Assembly (NCBI RefSeq): GCF_905220565.1
Contig: NC_059409.1
Location: 13,758,549 to 13,822,548 of the forward strand
Direction of reading: 5' to 3'
Length of the DNA: 64,000 bases
Source of the DNA: Melitaea cinxia
Lineage: Eukaryota; Arthropoda; Insecta; Lepidoptera; Nymphalidae
Below are positions 55,610-64,000 of the stretch, one piece after another; the first letter of the stretch is position 1, and the number at the start of each line of letters is the position of its first letter. A model generated the notes under the pieces. That model saw only the letters and a list, made by a program, of their open reading frames with translations, was not told the DNA's origin and did no database searches. Both the position numbers and the translations under genes were made by a program.

Positions 55610-55920
55610 AAAGAATATAGCCACCCCCTCTCTTCCCGTGGGTGTCGTAAGAGGCGACTAAGGGATAACACAGTTCCGCTAACACCTTGGAACTTAAAAA
55701 GCCGACCAGTGGCGGGATAACCATCCAACTGCTGGCTTTGAAATACACAGGCCGAAGACGGGCAGCAGCGTCTTCGGTGCGACAAAGCCAACCCTGCGGT
55801 CACCAACCCGCCTGCCCAGCGTGGTGACTATGGGCAAAACACATGAGTTCACGTTATTTTTGGCGTAAACTTGTGGAGGCCTATGTCCAGCAGTGGACTG
55901 TATAGGCTGTAATGATGATA
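55610..55920 (+). repeat. RTE-like LINE 3' end (family C), best copy
   Basis: From AGAATATAGCCACCCCCTCT and GTGTCGTAAGAGGCGACTAA through CGGGATAACCATCCAACTGC and GAGGCCTATGTCCAGCAGTG, ending ATAGGCTGTAATGATGATAT. The ATGATGAT tail is typical of RTE-type LINE 3' ends (family knowledge). The minus frames 55600-55806 and 55694-56059 are antisense repeat. Confidence 0.82.
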
Positions 55921-57104
55921 TAATAATACCCACAAACACGACCTTGCATACGCACGCGTACATAACAACCACACATACCCACACAACCACAGAGTAACAT
56001 TTTTCTCGCTCTAAAACCATACTCTCCATATCTCCCTTATAGGTAGAGGAAGTCTGCAACGCAGCAGTACGATATTTACAGTCTGAAAGTAGTAGTTATT
56101 AGTACACATTATATTATTATTGTATCCACAACATAACAATATAAAATATGAATTTTACCGCAATAAGTATTTACGGGCGTTTGTCTTGACAATCACAGTC
56201 GGTAGGCGTCTCATATTAGCTCGAGACACGACGCTGTGGCAACTGTAATCGTTGTATTTGTGGTCTGGCGGCGAGTAGTGATAGTAAAATACGTTGATGA
56301 AAAATTAAATCGTATAATAATTATTATAATTATATAACAAACTAACTAAAATTGTATATATATTTTTTTTATACTACGAAATGACTAGTTCTTGTTTTTG
56401 AACCACGCTTATGATGACTGATCCATTTTTTAAGTTGAAGCGTAATGTTTTAAAGCTTGTTATCTTTTCTGTTTTACCTTTATATTCCATTTTTTTAGTT
56501 GATTTTTTTATATTCAATTGATTTAATAATGTATTGTATAAACCCATTCATATCAACAAACAAACGAATTCTTCATAATATAAATGACTACGGTTATGGA
56601 GTAATTCGGCTGAGGTTTTCATTATTGTCAGTATATAAAGATAAATAAGAACGTTTTACACTCTATAATCTTGTAGTATGTATATGTTATCAGCTGTAAG
56701 GCAAATATAACAACAACCAAAACGGGCTAGAGGAAGATATATATGTATTTGTATGACCTATACATACACTTATTATGCACGCATATCGCACCCGATCGCG
56801 TCAGCCAGTTGCACTGACCAGTATACCCACATATTGTCAAATACAGAAAATAACACATAATTTAAAATAAAAATAACCTACTTATAAATAAATACCATTT
56901 GCGATTACCTATATGTAAATGTATTTTTAAAACCAATTTAAAAGTTTTGCATTAATAAAGGTAATCATTACGTTTATCAAGAAACGATATAGAAATATAG
57001 AAACTCAATATATAAATTGATGACCTCCTTCTTTATCGTCAGCTAAAATATATATACATATATATGTAATGTGTATTTTTTTTATACACAATACACACAC
57101 GGTC
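55921..57104. other. AT-rich DNA, nothing recognised
   Basis: No supported frame or repeat end. Confidence 0.4.
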
Positions 57105-57320
57105 GTCTGTTCCTAAAGTAATCAAGTTAATGCTTGTGTTATAGGTAACAGCCAACTGGTATAAAGCTACATTTTTTTTGGATAAACATACTTATAAATA
57201 ATACATATATAAATATATAAATAAATATGTATATTACACCCAGACTAAGAGTGGGAATCGAACCCACAACCCTCGGAGCAGAAAGCAGGGTCACTACAAA
57301 CTGCGCCAACGGGCTAGTCA
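57105..57320 (-). mobile_element. tRNA-headed SINE, a second family
   Basis: On the minus strand the head reads TAGCCCGTTGGCGCAGTTTG (A box TGGCGCAGTTTG) with B box GGTTCGATTCC and an intact T stem GTGGG/CCCAC. It is followed by AGTCTGGGTGTAATATACAT, an AT-rich middle, and TAACACAAGC near the end. Head and body differ from family B. Confidence 0.8.
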
Positions 57321-57404
57321 AAATAATGTAATGTATAAACCTAATAACTACCTATAGTCTCTTGTCGGAGTTTTTTTAGGAAAGCTGGGTGTTGGATTAA
57401 GCTC

Positions 57405-57700
57405 TTTTTATCCGACTTCCAAAAAAGGAGGTCGTTCTCAATTCGATTGTATTCTTTTTTATCTATGTTACTTCAAAACTTTTGACTGCGTGGACCGATT
57501 TTGATGATTTTTAATTTAATCGAAAGCTGATGTTTATGATGACGTCACATTTATATTTCAACGAGGTCTGATTACAACATTTTGAGTAATCTTTGATAAC
57601 GCATATTTAATTTACTCTTTTTTCGTCTACCTACGTTGTATTAGTTGTCGATGTAATTGAATTCGTTTTTTTTTTCTTCTTTTGAGAGCAAATACAATTA
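57405..57700 (+). repeat. family D element, internally deleted
   Basis: CCGACTTCCAAAAAAGGAGG at the start and GTCGATGTAATTGAATTCG near the end, where the usual GAAGTCGG is mutated. Confidence 0.72.
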
Positions 57701-57707
57701 TTTATTC

Positions 57708-57925
57708 ATTACTAGGTCGGCAAACAAGCGTACGGCTCACCCGATGGTAAGCGATTACCGTAGCTTATAGACGACTGCAACACCAGTAGCATCGCAAGCG
57801 CGTTCCTGACCTTTCCCCAATTTCCCCAAGGAGCTCTGGTCACCATACTTACCAACAGGAACACAACACTGCTTGAAAACAGTATTATTTAGCTGTGTAC
57901 TTCTGTAAGCAGTCTGACTATCCCT
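57708..57925 (-). mobile_element. family A copy, left arm of an inverted pair
   Basis: ACTAGGTCGGCAAACAAGCG to CACTGCTTGAAAACAGTATT, a well preserved 3' two thirds in reverse. Confidence 0.8.
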
Positions 57926-57934
57926 AGTACCGAC

Positions 57935-58095
57935 CCTTTCCAGCAGTGTTGTGTTCTTGTGGTGAGTAAGATGATTAGAGCTCCTTGGTATCGGCAGCAT
58001 GTTTATCATGCTTCTAGTGCTACAAGTAGTCAAGCTACGCTAATTACTTACCATTAGGTGAGCTGTACATTTGTCGACCTAGTTATATTAAAAAA
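57935..58095 (+). mobile_element. family A copy, right arm of an inverted pair
   Basis: CAGCAGTGTTGTGTTCTTGT to GTCGACCTAGTTATATTAAA. It is more diverged than its left partner, so the pair probably comes from two insertions and not from one inverted duplication. Confidence 0.75.
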
Positions 58096-58464
58096 ACTAA
58101 AACATACACCCATAAAACGAATATAAATAACTGTTAAAAACATCATTTATCATTAAGTAGCTATTACATACTTAGTCAAGAATACAGTGACGGACGAAAT
58201 ATAGTTTGTAACAAAGAGTTTGTGCTAACGTTACATTACATATCTAGACACCGGTCTGCGCATGACCAACGTGCGCGTGCGGTCAACCCGCACCTTGATC
58301 TATGACTCCTAATGCTATGAACATACTTATTTGAGTCATCAACGTTTAATCATTTTAGCTTTGAAAGTTTACTTGCTTAATATCTGTACACAGTTAACTA
58401 TAATGTATGTTAAAGTACAATATGCATCTAGTTATTCTCTCATCGCTTCATGCCTATAAATCAA
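58096..58464. other. AT-rich DNA, nothing recognised
   Basis: A GC-richer patch at 58250-58310 (ACCGGTCTGCGCATGACCAA) has no supported frame. Confidence 0.4.
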
Positions 58465-58615
58465 CTAGTTGTACCCCGAGGTTTTACACGTGTTAATTTG
58501 AGGGAACTATAGCCTATAGCCTCCGTCGGTAAATGGACCATCCAACACACAAATAATTTTTTAATTCGAACAAGTAATTTCTGAGATTTGCGGGTTTAAG
58601 CAAACAAACTTTTCA
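58465..58615. repeat. Helitron-like interior fragment (family H)
   Basis: GCCTATAGCCTCCGTCGGTA, CCATCCAACACACAAATAAT and AAGCAAACAAACTTTTCAT. Confidence 0.5.
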
Positions 58616-58616
58616 T

Positions 58617-58672
58617 GTAAATATAAATGTATATAAATATAAATGTATATAAATATAAATGTATAAATATGT
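58617..58672 (+). repeat. 16-bp tandem repeat
   Basis: ATAAATATAAATGTAT repeated about three and a half times. Confidence 0.88.
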
Positions 58673-59058
58673 ATTGTATGTGAACTTCGAATATTATATT
58701 CGGATCGAAGGTTAAATCTCAAGTAGGTACATAGATCATGAATAAATTAATAATAAATTTTAAGTATTATTTACTTTAATAATATTATATAAAATATGGG
58801 TTTACTTCTAGCAACATTTACAATCAAATACACAACAAAATGTGATTCTTTTTATTATACTAAAAATAAAAATTCAATTTCTAGCAAATATCATTAATAT
58901 TTTCGTTTCACACTACATACAAAAACACTAAAACCTTTATACTTGATAACACAAATGTATTTCACACAAACAAATTTCAAGTGCCAATCTTTTGTAATAA
59001 GCCATTCAAAAAACCATACCATAGCAATATAACACAAAAAAAATTGTCCACCTAAAAG
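58673..59058. other. AT-rich DNA downstream of the minus-strand gene
   Basis: On the minus strand this follows the AATAAA signal. A GT/T-rich run (TTTTTTTTGTGTTATATTGC) just after the signal suits a 3'-end processing downstream element. Confidence 0.4.
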
Positions 59059-59064
59059 TTTATT
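59059..59064 (-). terminator. poly(A) signal AATAAA of the minus-strand gene
   Basis: AATAAA about 210 bases past the stop codon at 59275, followed by a T- and GT-rich tract. This makes a plausible short 3' untranslated region. Confidence 0.4.
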
Positions 59065-59274
59065 GATCCTCGTAAATCCTTTTCACACAAATGCATTTAA
59101 CTTACAATAATACAGTGGTTTGTTTTTGTCACCCAAAGTCAAAACAACAACAAACTTATCTTAATCAAAAACAATTACACAGTCATTAAAACAAGCTCCT
59201 CAGGGAGTCCACAAAAAAAGATGACAAATCTAAACAACTGTCACAAATCGATTGTCCTTTTTTGTCCACTTCGG

Positions 59275-61678
59275 TCAGGCGGCAGCTTGTAAGGAAATTT
59301 TATGCTTCCACGCCAGCCTTTTGAATACAGAGTAAAAACTACCAAAACAAATTTTGGCCCTGCCGTTGGCATAATTCTTACCTGCGAAAGAACTTAGTTA
59401 CTCTGTGATCGTAATAGACTAGAAGTAGTGGATTGTCGTTAGAGGCAACCGCAAATTTGTCAGACCACCTTGCAGCGAAATGAAATTTATCGTCCTGAAG
59501 TAAGGAAGAGGATGTAAGCCGTGCCGTTGCATAATCCCCACAATTTATGGTCGCCTTTGTTGATTTTATTGCGCTTTGTCATTTTATATTATTTCATTAT
59601 TCAAGTACTAATTACCTAAAAATATGTTTTTGGACAAAAAGGTTGAAATTTTTATGTCGTATCTTTACAATAAAAGTAAGAATGTATAATTTTAATTATA
59701 TATCTATTTAAGTACCAGTGACAGGCTTAGCTTAGCCAATCGTCTGAACAGATATCGGAAGCAATTCTATGAGTCATTATAATCGATTTCACAATAATAT
59801 ATTGAGTATATCTCCAAAATCAATCACGCCCACGGAAAATCGGATTGTATTCAAAATCTGCACGTGAGCCAAAGGTCGCTCCTTGTATTAGAGAGAGGAA
59901 ATCCGGAGTTTATTATTATATCCGACACTTAGGCACTTTACCTGACCGATTGATAAAAGATCACGTAGAATGGGATCGCAGGAGCTATACTTTTTTCCTT
60001 AATTATATGGTGTCAGGCTCTTCCTGGCAGATGAAAAAAAATTCAAATTTCGAACCCATAAAAAATGTGATGCAAATAAGATGCAACGGTCTGATATTGT
60101 TTAAAATTGAAACTGGTTTTTGCAAAGAAAAAACGGTTTTAATATTCTCACGTTAACGTTTTTTTTTTTTTTTTATGAAAATTTCTAATGAGGGTTTAAT
60201 TTGAAGAACTCTTTGGGGTTTGATTTCGGTGACTTTTTTTTTGAGTTTTTGCTTAGTTTTATTGTTTGCGAAAACAACGTCTCGTAACACGGTTGTCTTA
60301 AAAAATAATTACTATGTTGATTTATGCACGTTATCTTCGCATAAATTTATTTCTTATTATTTTTTTATGTAATCTAACCACCTTCTTTACTTTCTCCAAT
60401 TTTAATATGTAATAATCGAATTCGTTTCGTTTCATACATATTCTTTATTATCATTTTTTTTTCAGAGTAAGTTAATATCTACACTGAAAATATTAAATAG
60501 CTTTGTAAATAAATTACAACATAAAGGGTACAAAAAAATTTATAACTAACATATTTATATCGGAAAATAAATATTGGTATATTTTTAAATTTGAAAGCTA
60601 TACTAAAAAGTAACGGAAAATTAAAAATCAGAACACTTCCTCGAATCGCGTGTTCAAATTTTTTAATGCAATGATATCGCAGACAAAGGAAGACCGCATC
60701 TCCTATTGTGCCAAAGAAATAAATTAAACTATCCTTAGGGGAGATTTTTACCGTTAATTCTAATCTACATGAAAAAAAACTTAAAAAAAACCCGCGGATG
60801 TCTGTGGGAACATGGCATCTTAAAAAACTGAACACAGGAAGCGTACCGTAAGTGTAAATATCTCGGTTGACAGTGGAGTTTTATGACGGATATTTATTTG
60901 AAAGATTTATATCGATGGAACCCTCGGAGAGCCTTTTGTTTTCATAATGACCTACATAACGTTAGATAATTTATGTAAAATTAAATAGGTGAAAAGAATA
61001 CTTACATTTTCTTTGGATAAAGTTCTTGAAGCTGTAGTTCTTTGGTTATTCTTTTCAGCAATAATCGTAGGTCTTTCTTACGTAATGCTGTTATATAATA
61101 AAACATTATTACCGACGCTAATAAAGGTAACGACGCTTATCTATTTTTTTTTTTTAGTGCCAGACATTTGTCCGCAACTTATTTTTAAAACAAAACAATC
61201 ATAATAAATAAATTTTACCCAAAAATTATAATACACTAGTATACTATATTTACTAGTAAATATATTCTGTTACAATAAATATCAATTGAAACACTTTCAA
61301 CACTTAGGCTTTTTGATTCAAATTTGAATATAAAAATTTTAAAAATATATCAAACCTTATTCATGAATTATTTCAGACATAAACTTAGTTCGTAACCATG
61401 GTAACGATAAACAAAATCATCCCTACCTTACAAACTTTGCCAATCTCGCCCGAAAAGCAGAGGACCCTTATTTTTTACATCAGATAATCGCGTAGAGTGT
61501 TTATAAAAACATATGCACATTTTTTTAAGTACGGATCTCCGTTCAAGGTGCGCGTATTCTGTAAGGGACATCTTGTACTTTTTAATAATTCTCCAAGTGC
61601 ATTTTTTGTATGCGATAAACTTTTTTAAAATTTCTCACGCAGAGTGCCATTGTATAGCTGATCTGTGGGTAGATACAT
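59275..61678 (-). CDS. candidate six-exon gene, 153-residue unknown protein
   Basis: Assembled by hand on the minus strand. Exons: 61678-61639 (ATG, 13 codons +1 base, donor C|GTGAGA); 61087-61006 (acceptor TTTTATTATATAACAG, donor AAAAT|GTAAGTATTC); 60764-60637 (acceptor GTTTTTTTTCATGTAG, weak donor A|GTGTTC); 59997-59942 (weak acceptor ATTAAG, strong donor CAG|GTAAAG); 59494-59382 (acceptor TCTTCCTTACTTCAG, donor CAG|GTAAGAAT); 59317-59275 (acceptor CTGTATTCAAAAG, TGA stop). Phases agree at all five junctions and the 462 bases divide into 153 codons plus stop; exons 2, 3 and 5 are each open in a single frame. The product has a basic amphipathic N-terminal helix (LRLLLKRITKELQLQELYPK), a hydrophobic central strand region and an aromatic C-terminal part (FHFAARWSDKFAVASNDNPL). 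No family recognised. The third and fourth exon joins and the 64-bp last intron are the weak points; an upstream exon cannot be excluded. Confidence 0.42.
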
Positions 61679-62867
61679 CTGATTGTATTGTCGATCGCAT
61701 TCGAGTGGAATTAATTGTTTATTGATAGAAATGTTGCATCATTTTTATTGCTTTACTATATTTAAAATTTAAAAAAAAAATTCACACGCGCAATTCTATT
61801 GTCATAAAAAAAATACTATTTTTATTTTCTAAACAATAACAACAAATTAATGTTAGTACGAATCAAAAAATATCGAAACAAAAAACAAATAAATTGTCAT
61901 GTATTAATCAAATTATTATAAAAACCGTAACGGACGCCGTTGCTATTGTTTAAGTTAAAAAAAAATGAACCGATAATAGTCACCCATTTGCGTCTACAAT
62001 TACACAACAGTAACTATTCCCGCATATTCATTACTTTATAAAAACTGTAATTTAATATAAACGAGACGAAATCCGGCCAATTGAATATAAAAACAGTAAG
62101 AAAAACAAATCTGCTGGGGGCTACTGGATGACAAAAAATTAAAAGGGGTATGTAAAAACAATATAAAAAAATCTTGCCCTATTATTAAGTTTGGGACAAG
62201 CGGTAAATTTCGTTGAAATGAATTCATGGGTTTGTGTCGTTCGGAATTGTTTCATGCATTTTATTTGGCTTTAAATATAATTATAATTATTATTAAATAT
62301 TAACAACATTTAAGGGCGTTATTCTAGTCCTTCACACAAACACCTTGATATTTCCAAACACAATACCTACATACTCATTCTCATTTCGCCACTTCAATGA
62401 GAATGACACGATCTTTAGTCAGCTATCCTATAACCTTAGATGTTCAACATTCAACCCTTTCACTGCGATGTGTCAATTTGTTCATTCGATCAAATAGTAA
62501 ATGCTTCAAGCTCATTGTTCTATAAACAATGGTTGAAATATATATTAAATATAATCTGTATAAATAAAAATGAATTGCCGAAATGTATGAGCCGGTATTG
62601 CTTCCTAATGACTGAATCAAATTGTATAAAAGAAAATTAAAAATAAATATGTATATTTATACAAAAAAAAAAAAAAAATGGTACAAATTTTATCGGATCA
62701 GCAAGTGATAGGTAACTAATTATTAAGTCTTTCTCTATTTTAAGTGTTGCTTGATAATTTTATACATTGCTACGTACAAGTAAATCAGAATTATAACTGT
62801 ACAGATAGAACGAAATCAATCAATAGAACGAAAACTTAAAATCAATGAAGCTTTAATGAAAACAGCT
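61679..62867. other. AT-rich DNA upstream of the minus-strand gene
   Basis: A frame continues 20 codons upstream of the proposed start before an in-frame TGA, with no acceptor in between, so the piece is best read as 5' untranslated. Frames at 61513-61725 (plus), 62036-62227 (minus) and 62440-62640 (plus) are unsupported. An A run lies at about 62664-62679. Confidence 0.35.
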
Positions 62868-63065
62868 AAATAATTCTGTTTTCAAGCAGTGTTGTGTTCC
62901 TATTGGTGAGTAAGGTGATCAGAGCTCCTGAGGGAGGAATTGGAAATAGGGTCGGCAACGCGCTTGCGATGCTTCTGGTGTTGCAGACGTCTATAAGCTA
63001 CGGTAATCGCTTACCATCAGAAGAGCCGTACGTTTGTTTGCCGACCTATTTATATATATAAAAAA
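62868..63065 (+). mobile_element. family A copy, 5' truncated
   Basis: Starts within ACAGCTAAATAATTCTGTTT and ends GCCGACCTATTTATATATAT. Confidence 0.82.
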
Positions 63066-64000
63066 ATGTATATTAAATCCATTCTCGAAACGCTATTAAA
63101 GATTTTCATAAACTGAAAAATATTCAAAAAAAAAAACTACCAAACAGTGGCACTATAAAAATCACATGATGTAATCAATATCCACACTTCATATTCGTAA
63201 TAAATAAATCTACAAAAACTATGACGAAGCAGATGCAAAACAAACTCACTAACGAACTACGGACGACGGACATAAATTATTTAAATTTGACTTGTAACAC
63301 TGTATGGGTGACACGGGATATGCATAAAAGGGTTAGATTAAAAACCCTGGGGGTGAGGTTTTTTGTACTTTCGCGAGGGTCATAGGATTTGGACGATGTT
63401 TATTATATTAATAGAGTATTGCATATTATGAATAATTTTCGCACGATCATTGAGACTATACATATATACATATAAATTTTAATTTAAGCTACACAATTGT
63501 CAAATAACAATTACGTTTTATTATTCAGGATTGACTTAAAAATAGCTTAAAGCACTCCGATGTAATTACGGTCATATGAAGATTGTTAATTGTAAAAAAA
63601 AAATCATATATAATATAAGATACAAAAGTTTGTTATAATTATATTATACTCTGTTATATAGAAATAAATATAACATGAACATGTATTAAAAAATAAAATA
63701 ATATTTGAAAACACATACATAGAATTGTTGTTATATTTACTAGAACAACCGGGAAAACTTTGTAAATACTCTATCAGGAACCTTATAATTTTAACAAAAA
63801 GGTTATACAAGCTACCAGTCGAATCCTATTTATAATCTGTGCCCCTTTACCGCAGGGCATCTCCGTATTTTTTTACTGACATTATCTGTGCAACTCATGA
63901 CTTTGCTAAAAAATGTGACCAGGTGGTTTAAAAAAATATTTAAAAAAAAACGGTAGATATTGTCTGCTAGGTACAAACCCTTGCGGACAATAGTAGCGTA
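63066..64000. other. AT-rich DNA, nothing recognised
   Basis: The minus frame 63604-63810 is AT-driven. No repeat end was recognised. Confidence 0.4.

Noticed and set aside
55600..56059. Frames of 68 and 121 codons on the minus strand
   Set aside because: They are antisense to the family C LINE 3' end, and the same peptide text recurs at 32122-32307 and 39032-39418 wherever that repeat occurs.
59845..60156. 103-codon plus frame as a gene
   Set aside because: No promoter or splice support; it overlaps the minus-strand gene's intron and fourth exon. Kept only as an alternative if RNA data favour the plus strand.
61513..61725. Plus-strand 70-codon frame with an acceptor-like TTTCTCACGCAG inside
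   Set aside because: It overlaps the first exon of the minus-strand gene model, whose donor and phase fit better; its plus-strand composition is AT-driven.
1..64000. CRISPR arrays, rRNA genes, bacterial operons or viral genes
   Set aside because: None seen: no regularly spaced short repeats with unique spacers, no rRNA core motifs and no viral protein motifs. The tandem arrays at 12.2 and 23.3 kb have no spacers.

Overview
The window looks like AT-rich, gene-poor intergenic or intronic DNA from a lepidopteran insect, probably a butterfly. The assignment rests on repeats: tRNA-headed SINEs of the type called Metulj in Heliconius (from memory, not searched), RTE-like LINE 3' ends, Helitron-like ends closing in CTAG, and short elements opening with ACCGACTTCA. 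There is no operon structure, Shine-Dalgarno signal or phage or plasmid gene. I recognised no named host gene, and most long open frames look like chance or repeat sequence.

Repeat families used below. Family A is a 250-300 bp retroposon-like unit starting AACTGAGGTAGGGCACAGC and ending GCCGACCTAG plus an A-rich tail. Family B is tRNA-headed SINEs. Family C is RTE-like LINE 3' ends. Family D is ACCGACTTCA foldback/MITE-like elements. Family H is Helitron-like pieces. Family T is a small inverted-repeat element carrying a complete tRNA-like cloverleaf.

Layout. 1-8.8 kb: family T copy 1, an inverted SINE pair, a GC-rich retroposed insert with a near-perfect 14-bp target duplication (2429-2950), and a few weak small-gene candidates. 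8.8-9.9 kb: a 5'-truncated RTE-like reverse transcriptase insertion with a perfect 12-bp target duplication. 11.9-13.7 kb: a family D element with a 130-bp tandem array, two SINEs, and an element with perfect 154-bp inverted arms. 23.2-25.0 kb: Helitron-like DNA with an exact 282-bp tandem array. 29-41 kb: dense A, B, C, D and H copies, family T copy 2, a possible small secreted peptide frame (30897-31028) and a promoter-like cluster (40.36-40.40 kb). 42-58.7 kb: more of the same families, a candidate terminal exon (51508-51697) and a nested element (54 kb).

The best host-gene candidate is on the minus strand at 59.06-61.68 kb. Six short exons can be joined by hand with consistent phases into a 153-residue frame, followed by AATAAA. 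It is unnamed and needs RNA evidence. Other coding candidates are isolated single exons with low confidence; GC-richer islands in this AT-rich background stay open in several frames by chance, and confidences are lowered for that.
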